DNA of 9,040 nt from Caldisericaceae bacterium (GTDB taxonomy: Bacteria > Calditrichota > Calditrichia > Calditrichales > Calditrichaceae), in contig JAGHBR010000210.1 of assembly GCA_021160885.1 (NCBI GenBank), positions 1-9,040 of the forward strand. Direction: 5' to 3'. The notes below the pieces were generated by a model. It was given only the letters and a program-made list of their open reading frames with translations. It was not told the origin of the DNA and searched no databases. Below, piece after piece: positions 1-5,981 of the stretch. Position 1 is the first letter of the stretch. Every line of letters starts with the position of its first letter. A program made the position numbers and the translations under genes.

Positions 1-2
1 CA

Positions 3-128
3 CCCGATTTGGGCTGGCGTAAGCTGGTAAAGGATGTACGAATTATCGATGTGTCAGGCGACCATATTGCCATGCTTTTGCAACCTCATGTAAAAAAAGT
101 TGCAGAGCAGATCGACAAATTGCTTTGA
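3..128 (+). CDS. C-terminal end of an NRPS/PKS-type thioesterase domain (5' partial)
   Basis: The window opens inside a reading frame that ends at TGA 126-128 and leaves 41 residues. They begin PDLGWRKL and run through VSGDHIAML to QPHVKKVAEQIDKLL. This is the usual ending of an alpha/beta-hydrolase thioesterase domain that releases product from nonribosomal peptide or polyketide assembly lines: a GW element, then GDH carrying the catalytic histidine, then PHV and a closing amphipathic helix. In the full domain this histidine works with a serine and an aspartate, both upstream of the window. The genes that follow (MbtH, type II thioesterase, PPTase) support reading this as the last domain of an NRPS or hybrid megasynthase. 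A free-standing thioesterase is possible, because no condensation, adenylation or carrier sequence is visible. Domain type is fairly sure; protein architecture is inferred. Confidence 0.75.
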   Translation, partial: PDLGWRKLVKDVRIIDVSGDHIAMLLQPHVKKVAEQIDKLL

Positions 129-264
129 GAAAAATAAATTGACTGAATCTTTTGCTTAAAATCAAAACCAAACTTTAAAATTTTGCTAATTTTTATTTAA
201 TTAAAATTTAATAATAAACTCAAACAATAAAAGGATTTACTGGGTAAAAAGGTGGGATAACAAC
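129..264 (+). other. AT-rich intergenic leader before the sulfotransferase gene
   Basis: These 136 bases contain no ORF worth calling. They are very AT-rich, with a TTTAATTAAA palindrome near 197-206. A TTGACT at 139-144 resembles a -35 box, but there is no good -10 box about 17 bases downstream. The gap is long enough for a promoter, so the sulfotransferase may be transcribed separately from the megasynthase, though read-through is equally possible. No GC-rich stem followed by a T-run, as expected of an intrinsic terminator, is seen after the stop at 128. Confidence 0.4.
248..256 (+). promoter_or_regulatory. Ribosome binding site that fixes a TTG start
   Basis: The purine-rich AAAGGTGGG lies about 8 bases before TTG 265. 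No ATG or GTG occurs in this frame between the upstream in-frame stop (TAA 202-204) and 265. The first internal Met (residue 83) would cut off the PAPS-binding loop. The site and the lack of alternatives therefore support TTG initiation. Confidence 0.55.
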
Positions 265-1344
265 TTGGATAGTATTATTGGCATCTTAAAAAAGGATTGG
301 TGGCGCTTACTGAAGGACAATCATTTCAATCTTCATCCTTCAGCAGCAACGCAAGCGCTTATTGTCTCCATTTACAGTATTAACAACAGCAAAGACAAAA
401 AGCGGGAAGACGAGCAATTTGGGGCAGATATTGAGGCCACGCAAATTTCAACACCTCCACTGTTCATTTTAGGGCACTGGCGCAGTGGGACCACTTTCTT
501 ACAAAATTTAATGGTCCAGGACCATAACTTTGTCTCCCCAAATATTTTCGAGTGTCGAAATCCACACACGTTTCTGGTACGACAAAAAATTTTTGAATTC
601 AGGTTAAAAAAACTTAAAACAGTTAAGCGCAATACGGACAATGTTCAGATCAGCCTGGACAGCCCCGGGGAAGAAGAATTTGCGGTAGGAGTAATGAGTT
701 TAATGACGCCCATGTTAGGATGGGTATTTCCCAAAAAGCGGGATTTCTACGAAAAATTCCTGACTTTTAAAGGAGTAAGTCCGGAAGAACTAACTGAATG
801 GAAAGATCACTACCTTTATTTCCTGAAAAAGGTTACCTACAAACACCAGAAGCCATTGTTGTTGAAATCGCCGGTTAACACTGCCCGATTAAAAATCCTT
901 AATGATTTGTTTCCGGAAGCCAGATTTGTCCATATTCATCGCCATCCCTATGATGTGTTTCGCTCAACGCTAAAAATGTACCGGACAGCCGTGGCAAAAT
1001 CTTCTTTCCAGGGCCCTCAGAAACGAAATTTAGAAGATGATATCATCGACCATTACAAAAGAATGCACGAAGCCTATTTCAGAGACCGTGAAGCAATTCC
1101 GGCTGATCGTCTGCTGGAAATCGGCTTTTCTCAGCTTGAGTCGCAGCCCATGGAAACTGTGCGTCAAATTTATCAATATTTGAAACTTCCTGGATTTAAT
1201 GAAGCAGAACCTCGCTTCAACGCTTATCTGGAATCACAAAAAAATTATCAAAAAAATAGGTACGCGCCTTTGAATGAAGATTTAAAGAAACGATTACAAC
1301 AGGAATGGGCCTTAAGCTTTGATTTTTGGAACTATGAAGCTTGA
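265..1344 (+). CDS. Sulfotransferase family protein (PAPS-dependent)
   Basis: A 359-residue protein that most likely moves a sulfuryl group from PAPS to a hydroxyl or amine. The 5'-phosphosulfate loop is visible as ILGHWRSGTTFLQNLM (residues 68-83, RSGTT core 73-77). The 3'-phosphate-binding strand and loop appear as FVHIHRHPYDVFRST (221-235), with Arg226 and Ser234 in the expected places. LLLKSPVNTARL (198-209) is also typical of the Sulfotransfer_3 type. Length is normal for the family, and there is no signal peptide, so it is cytoplasmic. The start is TTG, chosen as explained for the ribosome binding site. It lies 136 bases after an assembly-line release domain and before an exporter and NRPS accessory genes. 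I infer that it tailors the cluster product or acts in chain release, as sulfotransferase domains do in curacin-type systems. The substrate cannot be read from the sequence, and a glycolipid or sugar acceptor remains possible. Confidence 0.85.
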   Translation: MDSIIGILKKDWWRLLKDNHFNLHPSAATQALIVSIYSINNSKDKKREDEQFGADIEATQISTPPLFILGHWRSGTTFLQNLMVQDHNFVSPNIFECRNPHTFLVRQKIFEFRLKKLKTVKRNTDNVQISLDSPGEEEFAVGVMSLMTPMLGWVFPKKRDFYEKFLTFKGVSPEELTEWKDHYLYFLKKVTYKHQKPLLLKSPVNTARLKILNDLFPEARFVHIHRHPYDVFRSTLKMYRTAVAKSSFQGPQKRNLEDDIIDHYKRMHEAYFRDREAIPADRLLEIGFSQLESQPMETVRQIYQYLKLPGFNEAEPRFNAYLESQKNYQKNRYAPLNEDLKKRLQQEWALSFDFWNYEA

Positions 1345-1417
1345 ATCAACTTTTTTATTTTAATATTCTATTTTTTATTAAATTAGTCGAGCAAGAATAA
1401 AACAAACGAAAAGCTAT
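1345..1417 (+). other. T-rich spacer between sulfotransferase and MFS genes
   Basis: A 73-base spacer rich in T (run near 1351-1356). No GC-rich hairpin precedes the T-run, so I do not call a terminator, and no clear -35/-10 pair is visible. The ribosome binding site before ATG 1418 is weak (ACGAAAAGC region). The short gap fits co-transcription of the two genes. Confidence 0.3.
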
Positions 1418-2806
1418 ATGAAGACCAGCACAGTAGAAACTGTAAGTCAGCTGAACCAAGACGAAAAAAAACCTTTAAAATTTTTCAACCGGAACTATCT
1501 GCTCCTTTTTCAGGGGCAGTTTGTAAGTGGTATTGGTACTCAGATTTTTCTTTTTGCCATGATCATCTGGGTCACCGAGACTTACAACTCCACCAGCCTT
1601 GTTGGATTGTTGGGCATGGCTTCGGGCATTCCATCGGTTCTGCTGGGCGCCTTTGCCGGCGTTTTTGCTGATCGGTATTCTCGAAAGAGCATTATTGTCT
1701 GGAGCGATGTTTTAAATGGAGTAGTCATCCTGTGGCTGTCGCTGCTCTTTTTTCTGTTTCCTGAAAATCGGCCTGTTATTTTTATTGGGCTTTTAACAGT
1801 TAGTATCTTTTCAGCGACCATAACCTCTTTTTTTGCGCCGGCCATTGGGGCTGCTCTGCCAGACATTGTACCCAAAGACCGGATTCCGGCGGCTAATTCT
1901 CTGGGACAGTTTTCCAGACAAATTAGCCGGTTAATTGGCCAGGGTTTAGGGGCACAAATTTTAGCCGTCTTGGGCGCACCATTGCTCACCTTGCTTAATG
2001 GATTAACGTTTATTTTTTCAGCTATTAGCGAAAGTTTCATTGAAATTCCACAAAAAATTCCCGAACGCAGCAAAACATTTAAAGACCAATACCGGGATTT
2101 TAAAACAGACATTAAAGAGGGTTTTCAATACATCTGGCGGCATAAAGGGCTACGGCACCTTGTTTTTATTTCTATTTTTATTTCTTTCTTCTCAGCGCCG
2201 GTTATGGTTTTACTACCATTTTTTGTAAGAGACTATCTTGGAGTTTCGCTCCAATGGTTTGGTTACATGCTCATTGTCTTTGGCATTGGTACGACTCTGG
2301 GTTATGCCATAGTGGGTATTTTTAAACTAAGAGGCACCACACGTAAAAACCTGGTCATTGTTTTTACCATATTCGAGGCCATGTCTACCGTTTTACTGGC
2401 CTATTGTCATAATCAATACCAGGCCATGGCTGTCATGTTTATGCAGGGCTTTTTCAGTGGGTTTGTGATGGTCAATATCACCTCACTGGTTCAGATTACC
2501 ACGCCAACTGAAATCCGTGGCCGTGTCTTCGGTGTTGTAACTACCATTACAGGCAGTATTGCGCCATTAGGAATGGGCCTTGGTGGCGTCGTAGCCGATC
2601 TTTTAGATCAAAATATTCCGTTACTTTTTGTAATTCTGGGTGGAATTATTATTGCCCTTGTGGTGCTGGTTTCTTTTAGTCCCCATTATCAGCGTTTTCT
2701 GTCTTATCGTAGTGAATGGGAAGAAGAAGAAGAAAGAAAAAATTCAGGTATTTACTACAAAATCCGATATTTACAACCAGGTGAATTAGACATTGATGAA
2801 AAATAA
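1418..2806 (+). CDS. MFS exporter, EntS-like (MFS_3 type)
   Basis: A 462-residue inner-membrane protein, probably a proton-driven exporter. After a polar 20-residue N-terminus, the NRNYLLLFQGQFVSGIGTQI region starts helix 1. The cytoplasmic loop 2-3 carries the major facilitator signature GVFADRYSRK (81-90), with a related RGRVFGVV in the second half (367-374). Hydrophobic segments fall at about 28-52, 62-84, 95-115, 119-140, 172-205, 246-270, 280-303, 311-330, 335-358, 370-395 and 398-420, in line with 12 helices and a charged central loop (210-245). The style matches the MFS_3/EntS group, which includes siderophore and macrolide exporters. An acidic stretch (SEWEEEEER, 432-440) lies in the cytoplasmic tail. 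It sits between the sulfotransferase and MbtH genes, so export of the cluster product is the natural inference; the substrate itself is unknown. Confidence 0.88.
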   Translation: MKTSTVETVSQLNQDEKKPLKFFNRNYLLLFQGQFVSGIGTQIFLFAMIIWVTETYNSTSLVGLLGMASGIPSVLLGAFAGVFADRYSRKSIIVWSDVLNGVVILWLSLLFFLFPENRPVIFIGLLTVSIFSATITSFFAPAIGAALPDIVPKDRIPAANSLGQFSRQISRLIGQGLGAQILAVLGAPLLTLLNGLTFIFSAISESFIEIPQKIPERSKTFKDQYRDFKTDIKEGFQYIWRHKGLRHLVFISIFISFFSAPVMVLLPFFVRDYLGVSLQWFGYMLIVFGIGTTLGYAIVGIFKLRGTTRKNLVIVFTIFEAMSTVLLAYCHNQYQAMAVMFMQGFFSGFVMVNITSLVQITTPTEIRGRVFGVVTTITGSIAPLGMGLGGVVADLLDQNIPLLFVILGGIIIALVVLVSFSPHYQRFLSYRSEWEEEEERKNSGIYYKIRYLQPGELDIDEK

Positions 2807-2810
2807 ATTG

Positions 2811-2818
2811 AAGGAGGT
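2811..2818 (+). promoter_or_regulatory. Strong Shine-Dalgarno site for the MbtH-like gene
   Basis: AAGGAGGT, an essentially perfect complement to the 16S rRNA tail, ends 5 bases before ATG 2824 and lies just after the exporter's stop codon. It is the strongest ribosome binding site in the window. It suggests that the small MbtH-like protein is made at a higher level than its operon partners, as would suit a protein that binds adenylation domains stoichiometrically. Confidence 0.85.
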
Positions 2819-2823
2819 TTGCC

Positions 2824-3054
2824 ATGAGCGCTGAAGATCGCGAAGACAAAACCATTTATAAAGTAGTCGTTAATCATGAAGAACAATATTCCATCTGGCC
2901 GGCCGATCGCGAAAATCCTTTAGGCTGGAGAGACGCTGGTAAAACAGGCACCAAAGAAGAGTGTCTGGCCTACATTAAAGAAGTGTGGACCGACATGCGC
3001 CCTTTGAGTTTGCGTAAAAAAATGGAAGAAATGGAAAAACAGCAAGGCAATTAA
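2824..3054 (+). CDS. MbtH-like protein (NRPS adenylation-domain partner)
   Basis: A 76-residue protein of standard MbtH length. MbtH-like proteins bind NRPS adenylation domains and are often needed for their solubility or activity. The family signature is complete: Asn17, Glu19, Gln21, Ser23, Trp25 and Pro26 in NHEEQYSIWP; Pro32, Gly34 and Trp35 in NPLGW; Leu48; then WTDMRPLSLR (55-64). The conserved Trp pair that clamps an adenylation-domain alanine is present (Trp25 and Trp35). The lysine/glutamate-rich tail KKMEEMEKQQGN is ordinary. The start is fixed by the AAGGAGGT site. The gene begins 17 bases after the MFS stop, so the two are almost certainly co-transcribed. Its presence is the best evidence in this window that the truncated upstream enzyme, or another in the cluster, is a true NRPS with adenylation domains rather than a pure polyketide synthase. 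Confidence 0.97.
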   Translation: MSAEDREDKTIYKVVVNHEEQYSIWPADRENPLGWRDAGKTGTKEECLAYIKEVWTDMRPLSLRKKMEEMEKQQGN

Positions 3055-3238
3055 AGCGCCTGGCTACGTTTCCTGAACAGTAAACAATGTACTGAACAAC
3101 CCAGCCCTCATTGAGGTGGTTAAAGAGCGGTTTGGAGAAAAAAGATTTTGCCACTTCCGCTTTGTGGAATGAATAAAGACAAACAGACAATGATTGTTTA
3201 ACAAATTCAAGTTTACGGAATGTAGCTAAAGAGGAATC
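3055..3238 (+). other. Intergenic spacer with a possible short coding remnant
   Basis: A 184-base spacer inside an otherwise compact gene set. One frame stays open at 3077-3178 and reads peptide-like (LNNPALIEVVKERFG), but it has no start codon or ribosome binding site and ends at TGA 3176-3178. A small inverted repeat CCTCA-T-TGAGG lies at 3106-3116 without a following T-run. I see no clear promoter. The spacer may be the remnant of a decayed gene or simply a leader for the thioesterase gene. The GAGGA at 3231-3235, 3 bases before ATG 3239, serves as the next gene's ribosome binding site. Confidence 0.35.
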
Positions 3239-3997
3239 ATGAATAATAAATGGATTGTTGTTCCAACTCCCAGGCCGACAGCCAAAATCACTTTACTTTG
3301 TTTCCCTTTTGCCGGCGGTAGTTCCAATAGTTTTCGCTCCTGGGCCGGTATCCTGCCGCCCTCAGTGGAATTATGGGCTATTGAATTACCAGGCCATGGC
3401 AGTCGATTGTCTGAACCTTTGGTTGAAAATATTGAAGACTTAATCGCTCCTTTATCAGAAGGCATTGTCGAAAGTCTTGAAAAACCATTTGCCATTTTCG
3501 GGCATAGCATGGGCGCCTTATTGGGTTTTGAAGTAGCGCTTTACCTGCAAAACCAGTATCAAAAAATCGCCGAACACGTTTTCCTTTCCGGACATGGGGC
3601 TCCTGGTACATCACGCCACGAGCCGGAAATTCATCACTTACCAAAGCCGGAATTTATTGCCAAAATTAAGGAATACAACGGCACGCCCCAGGAGGTTCTG
3701 GAAAACGAAGAATTGATGGATTTAATGTTCCCTATCTTAAAAGCTGATTTCAAACTTTGTGAAACTTACAAGCATCAGAATTCAGACCAACTACGGACGC
3801 CAATCACAGCTCTTGGAGGCATTCAGGATCCTTCTATTACGCGGCACGATATGGAGCAATGGGCGAATTTTACCAGTAGTTCTTTTAATGTTAGATTTTT
3901 CCCGGGCGACCATTTTTACTTGTTACATCAAAAAATCAATCTTCTTAAAGCCATCTTAACCGATATTAGTAATCATTTTAATTTAGTGAACGTCTGA
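3239..3997 (+). CDS. Type II thioesterase (free-standing editing thioesterase)
   Basis: A 252-residue alpha/beta hydrolase of the size and style of TEII enzymes from NRPS and PKS clusters. These cytoplasmic enzymes hydrolyse stalled or wrongly primed acyl groups from phosphopantetheine arms. The N-terminus has the family's LLCFPFAGGSSNSFRSW (19-35) and the ELPGHGSRLSEP element (49-60). The nucleophile elbow is FGHSMGALLGFEVA (87-100) with Ser90. The catalytic aspartate is probably Asp197 in GGIQDPSIT, and the histidine is His225 in PGDHFYLL. The lid region (about 125-185) includes the characteristic LPKPEF. ATG 3239 is preceded by GAGGA at short spacing and gives a complete domain. Its stop TGA overlaps the start of the PPTase gene by one base, so the two are translationally coupled. 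It differs from the partial terminal thioesterase at the window start, which acts in product release. Confidence 0.93.
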   Translation: MNNKWIVVPTPRPTAKITLLCFPFAGGSSNSFRSWAGILPPSVELWAIELPGHGSRLSEPLVENIEDLIAPLSEGIVESLEKPFAIFGHSMGALLGFEVALYLQNQYQKIAEHVFLSGHGAPGTSRHEPEIHHLPKPEFIAKIKEYNGTPQEVLENEELMDLMFPILKADFKLCETYKHQNSDQLRTPITALGGIQDPSITRHDMEQWANFTSSSFNVRFFPGDHFYLLHQKINLLKAILTDISNHFNLVNV

Positions 3998-4734
3998 TGA
4001 AGGCATGGCTGAATTGGCGTGATTGTCCCTTTAAATTCGATCGCTCCGACCAGATTCATATTTGGTTGTTACCTGTTCAAAACAGCGAACAATTGCTACA
4101 ATTTCTAACTAAGGAAGAGATTCAGCGGGCCAACAAATTTCGTGTGCAAAGCGCCCGCGATCAGTTTATCGTAGCACGTGTCGCTCTGCGCATTTTGTTA
4201 CAACGTTATTTTCACCTGGAAGGCAAGTCCTTTCATTTTAAACTCAATCAATATGGCAAACCTTATGTGGATCAGTCAAATATTTTTTTCAATGTCTCCC
4301 ACTCATACGAATGGGTATTAATAGGCCTTAGCCAGGCAATAGATTTGGGAGTTGATATTGAGAAAATTCGTTTAGGCCTTAATTTGTCTCAACTTGCTAA
4401 GCGCTTCTTTTCAGAAAAAGAAGTGGCTTTTTTAAATCAACTACCCAAAGCCCAAAAAGCCAACGGCTTTTTTAATGCCTGGACACGCAAAGAGGCTTAC
4501 ATTAAGGCCAGAGGCATGGGCCTGGCCATTCCTTTGTCTGGTTTTTCAGTCGAATTACGTCCTGGTTATGAAGCAAAGCTTATTGAAACCTCCCATGATC
4601 CGGGCGCTTTAAAAAAATGGTCTTTAAAAGATCTGCCTGCGCCGGACGGCTACCGGGCCGCCGTGGTTGCCCAGGCTACCGATTTTACTCTGAATCTCTG
4701 GTCTGGTAAAAACTTTACTGAAATATTGCCCTGA
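3997..4734 (+). CDS. 4'-phosphopantetheinyl transferase, Sfp type
   Basis: A 245-residue enzyme that moves the 4'-phosphopantetheine arm of coenzyme A onto a serine of carrier domains, turning apo-synthases into their active form. The length is that of the double-domain Sfp/Gsp group rather than AcpS. Visible motifs are YGKPY (86-90), FNVSHSYEW (98-106), GVDIEKIR (118-125) with the Mg-binding Asp120 and Glu122, FFSEKE (137-142), and WTRKEAYIKARGMGL (162-176) with Glu166 and Lys170. The ATG shares its A with the TGA of the thioesterase gene (TGATG at 3995-3999), a classic sign of translational coupling. With a type II thioesterase, MbtH-like protein and exporter upstream, it completes the NRPS support set. 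It ends the first transcription block and is followed by an AT-rich gap. A cluster-dedicated role is likely, though such enzymes may also serve other carrier proteins in the cell. Confidence 0.95.
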   Translation: MKAWLNWRDCPFKFDRSDQIHIWLLPVQNSEQLLQFLTKEEIQRANKFRVQSARDQFIVARVALRILLQRYFHLEGKSFHFKLNQYGKPYVDQSNIFFNVSHSYEWVLIGLSQAIDLGVDIEKIRLGLNLSQLAKRFFSEKEVAFLNQLPKAQKANGFFNAWTRKEAYIKARGMGLAIPLSGFSVELRPGYEAKLIETSHDPGALKKWSLKDLPAPDGYRAAVVAQATDFTLNLWSGKNFTEILP

Positions 4735-4798
4735 ACATTCATTTTTCTTAAAAGTGATGGCATTCACAGAATATTTAAACAAAATTTAATAAACTTTT

Positions 4799-4844
4799 AC
4801 TATTTGAAGGACAGCCACCTTTCTTAAAGGTGCTGCTAAATAGT
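4799..4844 (+). other. Extended imperfect stem-loop, possible structured RNA or repeat
   Basis: The arms pair as ACTATTT (4799-4805) with AAATAGT (4838-4844), and as CAGC plus ACCTTT (4812-4815 and 4817-4822, C4816 bulged) with AAAGGT plus GCTG (4826-4835). The loop is CTT. An asymmetric internal loop (GAAGGA opposite CT) separates the outer 7-bp and inner 10-bp stems. There is no T-run after it, so it is not a standard intrinsic terminator. It lies about 65 bases after the PPTase stop and could act as an mRNA 3' end, a processing site or a copy of a dispersed repeat. I do not recognise it as a known riboswitch. Confidence 0.45.
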
Positions 4845-4936
4845 GTCACAATGCACTAAGACGAAAACAGGAATTTTAAAAACTTAATTAAATCATTAAT
4901 TATTTAGGCCGATAAATAGAGACATAACTAAAATAG

Positions 4937-4976
4937 AATTTTAATTTTGCTGTTTTTTGTTTAATTTTAATTGCTG
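4937..4976 (+). repeat. Short AT-rich direct repeat upstream of the signalling operon
   Basis: AATTTTAATTTTGCTG (4937-4952) recurs as AATTTTAATTGCTG (4963-4976), the same string less two T's, with starts 26 bases apart. It sits 30-70 bases upstream of ATG 5007, where an operator could lie. In sequence this AT-rich, chance is a real alternative. Confidence 0.3.
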
Positions 4977-4994
4977 GGCGGTCTTTAATAGTTT

Positions 4995-5033
4995 GGAAAG
5001 TTATTTATGAAAACGTAAAATTTATTAATTCTT
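4995..5033 (+). promoter_or_regulatory. Ribosome binding site and native-looking lipoprotein start with in-frame TAA
   Basis: GGAAAG (4995-5000) lies 6 bases before ATG 5007. The frame reads ATG AAA ACG TAA and continues as AAT TTA TTA ATT CTT, in the same frame as the long ORF downstream. Ignoring the stop, it gives MKT*NLLILLILLSFLSC, a well-formed lipoprotein signal peptide with a basic start, a hydrophobic core and a Cys. The TAA at 5016-5018 is codon 4. It looks like a nonsense change in the original start region, or a sequence error. Confidence 0.7.
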
Positions 5034-5981
5034 TTGATTTTACTTTCTTTCTTGTCCTGTGATGCACCCAGGGAAAATCCTTTTGACCCTCAATCGCCGA
5101 ATTATTTTAAAGAAGAACCGGATCGCGTAATGAGTAAAATTATGGTAAAACACCTTTACCCACCTTTCAATCCTATCAGTAATGTGCAAATAATTGAACC
5201 GAATCTACATCTGTTTGGTGTCACGAATGCAAAAGGCGAGATTACTTTTGAGCATTTACCAGCAGACAGTCTGACTTTAATTGCCATGGCAGAGCGCTAT
5301 TTTCCGGATACGCTAACCTTTGCTAAAACTGCGAATAATGAATATGAAATTTTTCTTAACACCAAACCACAAATTGAGGAGTTTCAACTAAAATCCTTTT
5401 ACAATAACATTTACCCTGAACTAAGCATCACCTCTTTATACTTTTCAGCAATCGTCAATGACCTTGACGGACCATTTGATATCAGTGTAACGCTTCATAA
5501 TCCTGAATTCAATTTTGATACTGTATTAGTAAGAGATATCAATAACAGCAATTTATTCACTATTGAATTTAACTTGCAAGACATTTCAAAAAACCTGACA
5601 CCGGAAGAAGTACCGGAACTTAACTTTAATCTGATCGTGAAAAATATGAACAATGATTCAATAATAACAGACTTTTACTCAATTAAGAGGGTAATTGCCG
5701 TAAACTTGAAACAGTTGAGTCCAATTACAAGTGAGGTAATGCGGGATAGTGTTGTGTTTAAATGGGTCGATCCCGAATTACCTTATGGCTATTCTTTCAA
5801 TATTGTACTTTTAACACTCCCGACTTTTAAAGAAATAGTTTACAAGGGAATTCCTAAGGGAGAGACCTCTTTTGTCGTTAAAAATCTAAGTCCAGGTCAA
5901 TACAATTGGAAGCTACAGGTCGAAGACAAACTGGGCAACATTTGTCAGTCAAATTACATCAATTTTTACTATGAGCAATAA
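5034..5981 (+). CDS. Putative lipoprotein with carboxypeptidase-regulatory-like and Fn3-like domains; start region interrupted
   Basis: The open frame from TTG 5034 encodes 315 residues. It opens MILLSFLSCDAPRENPFDP; Cys9 would be the lipidated residue, and the NPFDP tract just after it is typical of FCB-group surface lipoproteins. Residues about 37-110 look like a carboxypeptidase-regulatory-like beta sandwich (NVQI, GVTNAKGEITFEHLPADS, YFPDTLTF). Residues about 225-313 look like an Fn3-type domain (FKWVDPELPYGYSF, SFVVKNLSPGQYNWKLQVED). The middle is beta-rich and unassigned. No enzymatic motif is seen, so a binding or sensing role is possible but unproven. TTG 5034 has no ribosome binding site and yields a signal peptide lacking a basic N-region. 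ATG 5007 is the better start, but TAA follows at codon 4, so the gene may be silenced, poorly expressed or misread. Its end overlaps the next gene by 11 bases, which links it to the signalling operon. Confidence 0.6.
   Translation: MILLSFLSCDAPRENPFDPQSPNYFKEEPDRVMSKIMVKHLYPPFNPISNVQIIEPNLHLFGVTNAKGEITFEHLPADSLTLIAMAERYFPDTLTFAKTANNEYEIFLNTKPQIEEFQLKSFYNNIYPELSITSLYFSAIVNDLDGPFDISVTLHNPEFNFDTVLVRDINNSNLFTIEFNLQDISKNLTPEEVPELNFNLIVKNMNNDSIITDFYSIKRVIAVNLKQLSPITSEVMRDSVVFKWVDPELPYGYSFNIVLLTLPTFKEIVYKGIPKGETSFVVKNLSPGQYNWKLQVEDKLGNICQSNYINFYYEQ

Larger units (their letters stand above)
4735..5006 (+). other. AT-rich intergenic region separating the two gene blocks
   Basis: This 272-base stretch contains no convincing coding frame. 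It holds an extended imperfect hairpin (4799-4844), a short direct repeat (4937-4976) and, just before ATG 5007, the ribosome binding site GGAAAG. It is the obvious place for the PPTase-side 3' end and for the promoter of the signalling operon. A TTTAAT at 4984-4989 could be a -10 box, but no matching -35 box lies at the right distance. I found no sigma-54 type GG-N10-GC pair with the flanking bases expected of a -24/-12 promoter. Confidence 0.5.

Noticed and set aside
139..167. TTGACT at 139-144 as a sigma-70 promoter
   Set aside because: No acceptable -10 hexamer occurs at 16-18 bases; the best candidate bases there read TCAAAA.
1582..2112. A 176-codon open frame on the minus strand inside the MFS gene
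   Set aside because: It lies opposite a clear transporter frame, its translation has no domain or membrane pattern, and it is best explained as a shadow of the real gene.
2160..2195. T-rich low-complexity stretch resembling a repeat
   Set aside because: It codes for a Phe/Ile/Ser-rich membrane helix of the transporter (FISIFISFF), so composition explains it.
3106..3116. Inverted repeat CCTCA-T-TGAGG as an operator or terminator
   Set aside because: The arms are only 5 bases with a 1-base loop, and no T-run follows.
3226..3644. Minus-strand open frames opposite the type II thioesterase gene
   Set aside because: The plus-strand frame has the full thioesterase motif set; the reverse frames have no recognisable content.
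4799..4844. Calling the stem-loop a rho-independent terminator
   Set aside because: The bases after the right arm are not a T-run, and the stem is interrupted by a bulge and an internal loop.
4735..5006. A sigma-54 -24/-12 promoter before the signalling operon
   Set aside because: No TGGC element is paired at the right distance with a TTGC element.
5007..5981. Use of TAA as a sense codon in this organism
   Set aside because: TAA ends the MFS, MbtH, lipoprotein, activator and kinase genes at sensible places, so it is a normal stop here.
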